DNA from: Sphingomonadaceae bacterium | Lineage (GTDB): Bacteria > Pseudomonadota > Alphaproteobacteria > Sphingomonadales > Sphingomonadaceae | Length of the DNA stretch: 37,235 nucleotides | Direction of reading: 5' to 3' | NCBI GenBank assembly: GCA_947463325.1 | Contig: CANHQT010000022.1 | Span: forward strand, 1-37,235 | Part shown: one piece after another, positions 1 through 8,367 of the stretch | Position numbering within the stretch: the stretch's first letter is position 1 | Layout of the letters: every line of letters begins with the position of its first letter | The notes under the pieces: model-generated | Database searches by the model: none | What the model was told of the DNA's origin: nothing | Seen by the model: only the letters and a program-made list of their open reading frames with translations | Made by a program: the position numbers and the translations under genes

Positions 1-2656
<2,656 letters not shown>

Positions 2657-2809
2657 CGGGTTGCTCCCGTTGTGGACGGACTATTTGCCGCCGGAGGATG
2701 ATTGCAGTCGGCAACGCCGATTCGATGCGCCGATCCTTTGAGGGTGCGCATGGGGTGCGTCAACACCGGGTGAATTGCGCGCGCGGCCAAGCCGTCCTAT
2801 GCAGTCGTC

Positions 2810-2977
2810 ATGAACGGGTCGCTGGACAAACTCGAACAGGCACTCGACGCGCTAGAGACAGCCGTCGAACGGCTCGAGGCGCGCACTGATAATGGTACGA
2901 ATGACCAACGCCTGCGGGCGGAAGTGGCCGAAGTCATTGCCGAGCTTGATGCCATGCTAGGAGCACACCGTGGCTGA
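2810..2977 (+). CDS. Small coiled-coil protein upstream of zapA (ZauP-like candidate)
   Basis: A 55-residue ORF overlapping the zapA start by 8 bases. The sequence is strongly helical and charged with leucine/alanine heptad spacing (LDKLEQALDALETAVERL, then a short break near residues 26-32, then a second helix up to LDAMLG). It is acidic and has no membrane segment. In Caulobacter a coiled-coil protein, ZauP, is encoded directly upstream of zapA, binds ZapA and helps focus the Z-ring. Position, size class and coiled-coil character match that role here, so ZauP-like is an inference from synteny plus composition. No clear Shine-Dalgarno precedes the ATG at 2810, whereas the zapA ribosome binding site lies inside the 3' end of this gene, suggesting translational coupling. 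Confidence 0.7.
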   Translation: MNGSLDKLEQALDALETAVERLEARTDNGTNDQRLRAEVAEVIAELDAMLGAHRG

Positions 2978-3287
2978 AGTCACAATCAGTGTTGGCGGGC
3001 ACAATTACGTTCTTTCGACCGGTGACGGCGAAGAAGAGGCGCTCGGACGGCTCGCCGCGATCGTCGATAAGCGGGTGGCATCCGCCCGTGCCATGGTTGG
3101 CGGCCTCAGCGAAGTCCGGCAGTTGCTCATCGCATCGCTTCTCCTGGCCGACGAGCTGACTGAGAAAGGCAGTTCAACCCCACCATCAACAGACGATGAT
3201 GGCTCAGCCATGCGCGTCAATGCAGCCACGCGGCGCATTGCCGCGCTGACGCAGCGACTGGACGCACTCGCCAGCAGGACCGCTTGA
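2970..3287 (+). CDS. zapA: Cell division protein ZapA
   Basis: FtsZ-ring associated protein that bundles FtsZ protofilaments in the cytoplasm at mid-cell. It is 105 residues long, usual for alphaproteobacterial ZapA. The N-terminal domain shows VTISVGGHNYVLSTGDGEE followed by LGRLAAIVDKRV, which is the ZapA fold start. The C-terminal half (ATRRIAALTQRLDALA) is the dimerising coiled coil, interrupted by a serine/aspartate-rich linker around residues 66-78. The GTG start at 2970 is chosen because AGGAG sits 7 bases upstream (2958-2962) and the N-terminus matches the family. It overlaps the upstream coiled-coil gene by 8 bases and is followed by 6S RNA, whose promoter overlaps its stop codon. 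Confidence 0.93.
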   Translation: MAEVTISVGGHNYVLSTGDGEEEALGRLAAIVDKRVASARAMVGGLSEVRQLLIASLLLADELTEKGSSTPPSTDDDGSAMRVNAATRRIAALTQRLDALASRTA

Positions 3288-3311
3288 GATTCACGCCGCT
3301 ACGCCTACATT
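3284..3311 (+). promoter_or_regulatory. Putative sigma-70-type promoter of 6S RNA
   Basis: TTGAGA at 3284-3289 and TACATT at 3306-3311 are separated by 16 bases. The expected start, about 7 bases after the -10, falls at 3318-3319, exactly where the closing stem of the predicted 6S RNA begins. The -35 element overlaps the zapA stop codon. Seen in sequence; promoter activity is inferred. Confidence 0.6.
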
Positions 3312-3317
3312 GGCTTT

Positions 3318-3480
3318 CGACGGGTACTGCATGGTGCGAGCCTTCCAGAAATTCCCTGAGGCGATAAACACATCCATGGGGGCTGTCCCTGCCCGGGCCC
3401 TGGCCCGACGTATATGGTCCCCACCTGACGTTACTGGCGTCAGAGGATTTTCAGGCAAACGGCCTACGCGGTCCCGTCAC
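3318..3480 (+). ncRNA. ssrS: 6S RNA (SsrS)
   Basis: Regulator that mimics an open promoter and sequesters housekeeping RNA polymerase in stationary phase. It is placed between zapA and the 5-formyl-THF cyclo-ligase gene, the classic ssrS-ygfA location. The sequence folds as expected. A closing stem GACGGG (3319-3324) pairs with CCCGTC (3473-3478). GCC at 3340-3342 pairs with GGC at 3461-3463. A large central bubble has an unpaired 5' side (about 3343-3376), and its 3' side carries the hairpin CTGACG/CGTCAG (3425-3430 with 3438-3443). An inner GGGG/CCCC stem (3379-3382 with 3419-3422) leads to the apical hairpin CGGGC/GCCCG (3394-3398 with 3403-3407). Length is about 163 nt. The ends are inferred from the promoter and closing stem. 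No coding ORF explains this gap. Confidence 0.83.
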
Positions 3481-3491
3481 CCGGTGCAGCT

Positions 3492-4049
3492 GTGAGCAAT
3501 GCGAAGGCGGCCCTGCGGAACGAGGCGCGAGCCCGCCGCAAGCAGTTCGTCTCCAGCCTCCCGGATGGTCGCTTTCTGCCTCCGCTCTCACAATTCAGCA
3601 GCTGGTTTGACCATGGGGTCGCCATCGCCAGTTATTGCCGGGTCGGCAGTGAAGCCGATCCGGTAGCCATTGAAGCGATGGCTATCGCGGCCCAATGTTT
3701 GGTGTCCTGGCCACGTGTCGAGGACCGGGACTTTGGCGGGTTCCGCACTCTCGAGCCGCGCATGGTCTGGGAGAAGGGACCGCACAACATAAGCCAGCCG
3801 CCCTCTGATGGCTCGCTGACAAGACCGCGCCTGATTCTTGTCCCGCTGCTGGCATTTGACCGCAGCGGGACAAGGCTCGGCCAAGGCGCCGGCTGGTACG
3901 ACCATGTTTTGCCCCAGCACCCGGATGCGATCCGCATTGGCGTGGGCTGGTCAGCTCAGGAGATGGACGAACTCCCCAGAGAAGACTGGGACATCCCCAT
4001 GCACTATATTCTCACCGAAAAGGAATGGATCGACTGTGGCCAATCATGA
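3492..4049 (+). CDS. 5-formyltetrahydrofolate cyclo-ligase (YgfA family)
   Basis: ATP-dependent conversion of 5-formyl-THF to 5,10-methenyl-THF in folate one-carbon metabolism. It is 185 residues long, as expected. The N-terminal K.ALRNEARARRKQF helix is typical of the family. The conserved C-terminal glycine-rich motif appears as LLAFDRSGTRLGQGAGWYD at about 115-134, followed by the usual G-G-W segment (IRIGVGW) and a PxxxxD-type tail. Translation starts at GTG 3492, only about 12 bases after the end of 6S RNA, so the gene is probably produced from the ssrS read-through transcript, as in other bacteria. Its stop overlaps the start of the DUF2842 gene by 14 bases. Confidence 0.93.
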   Translation: MSNAKAALRNEARARRKQFVSSLPDGRFLPPLSQFSSWFDHGVAIASYCRVGSEADPVAIEAMAIAAQCLVSWPRVEDRDFGGFRTLEPRMVWEKGPHNISQPPSDGSLTRPRLILVPLLAFDRSGTRLGQGAGWYDHVLPQHPDAIRIGVGWSAQEMDELPREDWDIPMHYILTEKEWIDCGQS

Positions 4050-4260
4050 ACTGCCAGAGCCCAGTTGGCGCAAACCGGCTGGAATGCTGCTGATTCTAGT
4101 GATTATCGTGGTCTGGGCCTTTGTCGCAGTAACCGTCATTGGCTGGATGGGACCGCTTTCGACGCCGATGACTGTGCTGGTCTATGCCTTCGCCGGGATT
4201 GTATGGATTGCCCCTCTCAAGCCCATCCTCGTCTGGATGGAAACCGGACGCTGGCGTTAG
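4036..4260 (+). CDS. DUF2842 family small membrane protein
   Basis: A 74-residue protein in frame +1 starting at GTG 4036, inside the end of the cyclo-ligase gene (14-base overlap). AGGAA lies about 10 bases upstream. It has a short hydrophilic N-terminus (ANHELPEPSWRKPAG), two hydrophobic helices (about residues 16-38 and 47-62) joined by GPLSTPM, and a basic C-terminus (ETGRWR). The pattern of a WRKPAG-type lead followed by two helices matches DUF2842, an uncharacterised inner-membrane family seen in alphaproteobacteria. Function is unknown. The overlap implies translational coupling to the cyclo-ligase, and a terminator follows immediately. Confidence 0.75.
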   Translation: MANHELPEPSWRKPAGMLLILVIIVVWAFVAVTVIGWMGPLSTPMTVLVYAFAGIVWIAPLKPILVWMETGRWR

Positions 4261-4267
4261 CCCGTAA

Positions 4268-4301
4268 AGAAAAAGGCGCCCCCGAAGGAGCGCCTTTTCT
4301 T
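4268..4301. terminator. Bidirectional Rho-independent terminator
   Basis: AAAAGGCGC (4271-4279) pairs with GCGCCTTTT (4290-4298) around a 10-base loop. On the plus strand it ends in TTTTCTT; on the minus strand the other arm reads into TTTTTCTTT. It lies 7 bases after the DUF2842 stop and 8 bases past the 3' end of the minus-strand tRNA-Asp, so it can stop both convergent transcripts. Confidence 0.85.
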
Positions 4302-4309
4302 GACAGCGA

Positions 4310-4386
4310 TGGCGCGAGTGACGGGGCTCGAACCCGCGACCTCCGGCGTGACAGGCCGGCACTCTAACCAACTGAGCTACACCCGC
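4310..4386 (-). tRNA. tRNA-Asp (GTC)
   Basis: A 77-nt cloverleaf on the minus strand. The acceptor GCGGGTG pairs with CACTCGC (one G-T pair), the D arm is GCTCAGTTGGTTAGAGT, the anticodon loop is CTGTCAC with anticodon GTC, and the T arm is GCGGGTTCGAGCCCCGT. The discriminator is G and the 3' CCA is encoded. The terminator hairpin lies directly downstream. Confidence 0.96.
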
Positions 4387-4430
4387 GTGTCGCTGTGAGG
4401 CCGGGCGATTATGGCGCGGCGGCTGCGATG

Positions 4431-5606
4431 TCAACTCTCGACTGGCGGGCCGGTGCCATTTTCTTCTACCGCACCTCCCTGCCCTGCTCCGGCACCGGCA
4501 AGTGACGTGACGAGTGTTTGGCCGATGATCAGCAACGGCACAGCCAGCAACGCTCCCGGGGCACCCCAGACCCAGCCCCAAAAGCTCAGAGAGACAAGGA
4601 TGAGCAGCGGATTGATAGTCAACCTCCGCCCGAGCACCATTGGTGTGATCAGATTGGCTTCGATGGTGTGCAGGCCGATCTGGATGAGCGCCGGCGCCAT
4701 GGCGAACGCGATGCTATCAAACGTCATGAGGCCGCCCATGGCGAGCAGCAGCGCGGCAATGATGGGGCCGACGTAAGGCACGAAATTGCATAAGGCGACA
4801 ATGCCACCCCACATAAAGGGGGAAGGCATTCCGATCGACCATAGCAGCAACGCCACAGCCAAGCCGAGGAGCGCATTGATGACGGCAATGGTCGAGATAT
4901 AGGCCGATGTTGCGGCGACCACATTCTGGATGACCCGTGCAGTGGTCATGGCGCTGTCAAAACTGACACGGCTGCTGATGGTCCGCTTACGCGTGGCGGT
5001 CCATCCCGCGAGAAAGAAATAGATCAGCAGCAACGCAAAAAAGGTCTGGATCGCTGCGGCCGGCGCCGATGTCGCCAGATAATCCATAAGCGAGCTGGGC
5101 GTTTCGATAGCAACGGCCTCTGCCTGTGCGGCGGTGTTCGTGGCGAATGCTTGCAAAGCTTCGTCTACAAACCGTTGCAGGCTGGCATAAAAATCAATCA
5201 GCGGTGAAAGATTGGCCTGAATCCGAGGAAGTCGTGCCGGCAGCTCTGAAAACCAGCTGCTGGCAGGCACGATGATCAGCGCCAATGCCCCGTTGATGAG
5301 GATCAGAAAGGCAACGACACAGCTAAGCGCAGCAAGCGCCGAGGGGACTCCGCGTCGTTCCAGCCATTCGAGCGCTGGAACCAACGCGATGGCGATCACC
5401 AGCGCTGCGGTCAGGGGCAGAAAGAATTCTGCGCCCGCCGACAGCATGAAAGGCAAGGCCAGTAGCAAGGCCGCGCCACCGATATAGCGCAACCAGCGCA
5501 GTTCGACCGCGATTTGCGCGGCGCTTCGCCCATCATGATGGCCACCGTCCCCTTCCATGCCGGGGCTTATGCCATTGCGCCTGGCATCCGTCACCACCCT
5601 CAACAT
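4431..5606 (-). CDS. AI-2E family transporter / PerM-like membrane protein
   Basis: Polytopic inner-membrane protein of the AI-2E exporter-like (UPF0118/PerM) superfamily, whose members are variously proposed as autoinducer-2 exporters or ion/osmolyte transporters; the substrate here cannot be read. It is 391 residues with two hydrophobic helices near the N-terminus (about 40-80), another at about 95-115, a long soluble stretch (about 120-185), then several C-terminal helices. The C-terminal motif FVPYVGPIIAALL and the following LITPMVLGRRLTINPL are family hallmarks. The ATG at 5606 has GGAGG only 2 bases away, so GTG four codons in (about 5597) may be the real start. The gene is divergent from the DUF11 cassette, with a 95-base gap. 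Confidence 0.88.
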   Translation of the reverse strand: MLRVVTDARRNGISPGMEGDGGHHDGRSAAQIAVELRWLRYIGGAALLLALPFMLSAGAEFFLPLTAALVIAIALVPALEWLERRGVPSALAALSCVVAFLILINGALALIIVPASSWFSELPARLPRIQANLSPLIDFYASLQRFVDEALQAFATNTAAQAEAVAIETPSSLMDYLATSAPAAAIQTFFALLLIYFFLAGWTATRKRTISSRVSFDSAMTTARVIQNVVAATSAYISTIAVINALLGLAVALLLWSIGMPSPFMWGGIVALCNFVPYVGPIIAALLLAMGGLMTFDSIAFAMAPALIQIGLHTIEANLITPMVLGRRLTINPLLILVSLSFWGWVWGAPGALLAVPLLIIGQTLVTSLAGAGAGQGGAVEENGTGPPVES

Positions 5607-5701
5607 TCCTCCCCCCTCACCGCACCAGCTTTCCTGCCATTTTAACGGCTTGTTTGCCTTTCGATGGCAAAAAGGCGGCTCATGGAACGCAAGGACTAGA
5701 T

Positions 5702-6709
5702 ATGTCGTTCACCGATATCAGCCGCTTCAGCGGCCCGAAACAGACTGTTGGCTATGCTTTGCTGCTTGGCGTCTCGAGTCTCGCAATGGTGCCGGAAGCC
5801 GCACTTGCGGCCGGCACTCGCGCAGGCACGTTGATCGAGAACACAGCCAGCGCGACCTATGATGTGGGCCCGACGCAAATATCGGTGGACTCAAACACCA
5901 ATACCGTCCGCGTCGACGAGCTCATCAATGCTGTGGTCGACTGGTCGGACAGTGCAGACGTCATGACGCTGCCGGGATCGACGGGTCAAGTGCTTGCCTT
6001 CTCTGTCACAAACAACGGCAATGGTGAGGAAAGCTTCTCGCTCTCCACCATTTCGACCCTTGGAGGTGATGATTACGACCCCACGGTCACGTCCATCGTG
6101 ATCGATGATGGCGACGGGATCTACGAGCCCGGTCAGGATACCGTCTACATTCCAGGCCCCAACGATCCAGTCCTGCTGCCTGATGCAAGTGTGACGATTT
6201 TTGTGCTGTCGACGACACCTGCTGGTGCTGGCGACGGCGATCGGGGTGGTGTCCAGTTGATTGCGGCTTCCCGCACTGGAACAGGCGCACCTGGCACCAG
6301 CTTCTCTGGTCGGGGTGAAGGCGGCGGCGACGCCGTGCTCGGTACCACCGGCGGCGATGGCTCCGACGACGGCTTTTATTCCGTTTCTGCGGCCAGCGTC
6401 TCTCTCGTGAAATCCGCCAGTGTTCTCAATCAGTTTGGCAATGCCAATCCGATTCCGGGCGCCACGGTGACTTACACCATCGTAGCGACCACGACCGGTT
6501 CCGGCAGCCTGGCCAATCTCGCCATCAATGACGCGGTGCCGACCGGTACAACCTACGTTCCCGGTTCGCTTCGCCTTGGTTCAACGGCGCTGACTGACGC
6601 TGCAGACGCAGACGCCGGCAGGTTCGCTTCCAACGCCATTACCGTTTCGCTCGGCACGGTGCCGGGTGGACAGTCACGCACCGTCACCTTCCAGGTCACG
6701 ATCAACTGA
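5702..6709 (+). CDS. Exported DUF11-type repeat protein, cassette subunit 1
   Basis: A 335-residue predicted secreted protein of unknown function. A signal peptide runs to about residue 36 (hydrophobic YALLLGVSSLAMV, then AALA before the cut). The mature protein opens with AGTLIENTASATYDVG and a following SNTNTVRVDE, a segment shared with two other proteins of this cassette. A middle beta-rich region is acidic and rich in Gly/Asp (GGDDYDPTVTSIVIDDGDG). The C-terminal ~110 residues form one DUF11 domain (SLVKSASVLN, then GATVTYTIVA and AINDAVPTGTTYVPGSL), ending RTVTFQVTIN. ATG 5702 is chosen because AAGGA lies 6 bases upstream and it gives a clean signal peptide. First gene of a four-gene plus-strand cassette; gene 2 begins 11 bases later. 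Confidence 0.85.
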   Translation: MSFTDISRFSGPKQTVGYALLLGVSSLAMVPEAALAAGTRAGTLIENTASATYDVGPTQISVDSNTNTVRVDELINAVVDWSDSADVMTLPGSTGQVLAFSVTNNGNGEESFSLSTISTLGGDDYDPTVTSIVIDDGDGIYEPGQDTVYIPGPNDPVLLPDASVTIFVLSTTPAGAGDGDRGGVQLIAASRTGTGAPGTSFSGRGEGGGDAVLGTTGGDGSDDGFYSVSAASVSLVKSASVLNQFGNANPIPGATVTYTIVATTTGSGSLANLAINDAVPTGTTYVPGSLRLGSTALTDAADADAGRFASNAITVSLGTVPGGQSRTVTFQVTIN

Positions 6710-6720
6710 GGGGCATGAAC

Positions 6721-7191
6721 ATGTTGCGTAACCTCTTCCTCTTCGCAGCTGCAACGGCAGCAGTACCGGCATTCGCCCAGGCAGACCCCTCGGTCAGCCT
6801 AGCCAGCGACGTCATGGTGGAGCGGACCACGGTTGGCCCAGACGGGCGCACCCAGGTCTCGCTTGAGGAGCCAAGCACGGTCGTACCGGGGGACAAGCTC
6901 GTCTTCGTCCTGCGTTACCGCAACAACGGGCGTCAGCCCGCCGCGGATTTCGTTGTCACCAACCCGCTGCCTGCGGCCGTTGCCTTTCAGGGCAGCAATG
7001 ATGGTTCGGCGCAGCTTTCGGTCGACGGCGGACGCAGCTGGGGCGCCATCGGTGATCTCATGGTCACCGAAGGCGACGGCACTCGCCGCGCCGCCCGCAT
7101 GGAAGATGTGACGCACGTCCGTTGGACCTTCGCTCAACCCATCCCGGCTGGTGAGGCAGGCCGCCTCATGTTCCGTGGCGTTGTTAGATAA
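6721..7191 (+). CDS. Small exported DUF11-like protein, cassette subunit 2
   Basis: About 156 residues and the smallest subunit of the cassette. The N-terminus MLRNLFLFAAATAAVPAFAQA is a signal peptide, probably cut after AFA or AQA. The mature part is a single beta-sandwich-like DUF11-type unit: VVPGDKLVFVLRYRNNG, then DFVVTNPLPAAVAFQG, ending RLMFRGVVR. This resembles the terminal strand of subunits 1 and 3. It lacks the NTA-type N-terminal motif. An in-frame ATG two codons upstream (6715) is possible, but AGGGG at 6709-6713 sits 7 bases before 6721, the better start. The close spacing to gene 1 (11 bases) points to one operon. Function is unknown; a short subunit or adaptor in a surface assembly is a guess from context only. 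Confidence 0.82.
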   Translation: MLRNLFLFAAATAAVPAFAQADPSVSLASDVMVERTTVGPDGRTQVSLEEPSTVVPGDKLVFVLRYRNNGRQPAADFVVTNPLPAAVAFQGSNDGSAQLSVDGGRSWGAIGDLMVTEGDGTRRAARMEDVTHVRWTFAQPIPAGEAGRLMFRGVVR

Positions 7192-7238
7192 CTATTTGAA
7201 AAACAATGACTCTCCCCTCCCATCCAAAGGAACCAGCG

Positions 7239-8294
7239 ATGACCAGTAAGCTGACTTTCCCCATTTCGTGCAGTGCCGCTGCCATCGCTTTCGCGATGGC
7301 TTCGCCTGCATTGGCTGGCGGCACTCTTGCCGGCAGCTCGATCACCAACACTGCAACCATCAACTACAACGTCGGCGGCGTCGCACAGCCGGCGGTCAAT
7401 GACAGCGAAACCTTTGTTGTCGACCGCCGCATCGACCTTACTGTCGCTGAGCAGGGTACATCGACGACTGTCGTGGTGCCGGGACAAAGCAACGCGGTTA
7501 CGGCGTTCACCCTGACCAACACCGCGAATGCCGTGCTCGACTTCAACCTGGCAGCGACGCAGACTGTCGGCGGCACTGCTTCGCACGGTGGCACCGACAA
7601 CTTCGATGTGACCGGCGTGACGATCTATCGCGACGTCAACAATAACGGCACGTTTGAATCGGCGACGGACGTTGCGGTGACCTTCATCGACGAGCTCGGC
7701 ATCGATGCCAGTGTTCCGCTGCTCGTTGTCGCCAACATACCGGCGGGCCGCGCAACCGGTGATGTTGCGAATATCCGCCTTACCGCCACCGCACGGGAAG
7801 GCGGCGTAGCGGCAACGCTGGGCGCTGCGCTGACCCAAACTACCGGTGCCAACACTGCCGGCATGGACACCGTGTTCGGTGATGCCGCTGGCGTTGCCGA
7901 CGCAGCGCGTGACGCGGCGCATAGCGATGACGATGATTACACTGTGCAGACGGCGACACTGACGCTGGACAAGCGCAGCCGTATTGTCAGCGATCCGTTC
8001 AATGGAACGACGAACCCGAAGTTCATCCCGGGCGCAACAGTGGAGTATTGCATCTCGATCGCAAACGCCGCTGGCGGGGCATCAGCATCGAACATTGTGA
8101 TTACCGACGTTCTGCCCACGACCCTCACCTTCGTGGCCGGATCGATCCTGCTCAATGGCACTGTTACCGGCAGCACGTGCAACGCGGACGGCACTGCAGG
8201 CGGCAGCTTCGCATCAGGCACCGTCTCGGGCACCCTTGCTTCGGTTGCGGCTGGTGCCACGCGCACCCTCGTTTTCCGCGCAACGGTCAACTGA
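7239..8294 (+). CDS. Exported DUF11-type protein, cassette subunit 3
   Basis: 351 residues, a paralogue of subunit 1 in architecture. The signal peptide ends near residue 26 (AMASPALA). The mature start carries GSSITNTATINYNVGG, then VNDSETFVVDRRIDLTV, parallel to the NTASATYDVG region of subunit 1. The middle is Thr/Ala/Gly-rich beta sequence with an Asp-rich patch (HSDDDDYTV). One C-terminal DUF11 domain follows (LTLDKRSRIVSD, GATVEYCISIANAAGG, NIVITDVLPTTLTFVAGSI) and ends RTLVFRATVN. Two cysteines in this domain could form a disulfide. ATG 7239 has AAAGGA 7 bases upstream; an earlier in-frame ATG at 7206 would spoil the signal peptide. It begins 47 bases after subunit 2 and is followed by a strong hairpin at 8307-8347. 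Confidence 0.85.
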   Translation: MTSKLTFPISCSAAAIAFAMASPALAGGTLAGSSITNTATINYNVGGVAQPAVNDSETFVVDRRIDLTVAEQGTSTTVVVPGQSNAVTAFTLTNTANAVLDFNLAATQTVGGTASHGGTDNFDVTGVTIYRDVNNNGTFESATDVAVTFIDELGIDASVPLLVVANIPAGRATGDVANIRLTATAREGGVAATLGAALTQTTGANTAGMDTVFGDAAGVADAARDAAHSDDDDYTVQTATLTLDKRSRIVSDPFNGTTNPKFIPGATVEYCISIANAAGGASASNIVITDVLPTTLTFVAGSILLNGTVTGSTCNADGTAGGSFASGTVSGTLASVAAGATRTLVFRATVN

Positions 8295-8306
8295 TGGGCA
8301 CAAGAG

Positions 8307-8347
8307 GGGGGTGTCGGCCCGTTCGCGGACGCCGACATCCCCTTTTT
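8307..8347 (+). terminator. Rho-independent terminator or attenuator inside the DUF11 cassette
   Basis: GGGG-G-TGTCGGC (8307-8318) pairs with GCCGACA-T-CCCC (8331-8342), a 12-bp stem with one G-U pair and a 12-base loop, followed at once by TTTTT (8343-8347). It begins 13 bases after subunit 3 and ends 20 bases before the large barrel gene. It probably reduces or separates expression of the downstream gene; no clear promoter was recognised for that gene in the short remaining gap. Confidence 0.8.
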
Positions 8348-8367
8348 GACCCTGCGTCACATTAACC

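Noticed and set aside
3310-3495. A 61-codon ORF between zapA and the cyclo-ligase
   Set aside because: It covers the 6S RNA structure almost exactly, has no ribosome binding site and no protein-like pattern.
5684-5709. GGAAC-N17-CGTT, a match to the alphaproteobacterial EcfG general stress promoter consensus upstream of DUF11 subunit 1
   Set aside because: The -10-like half falls just inside the coding sequence after the ATG, so transcription would start downstream of the start codon, and no later start gives a signal peptide. Probably chance.
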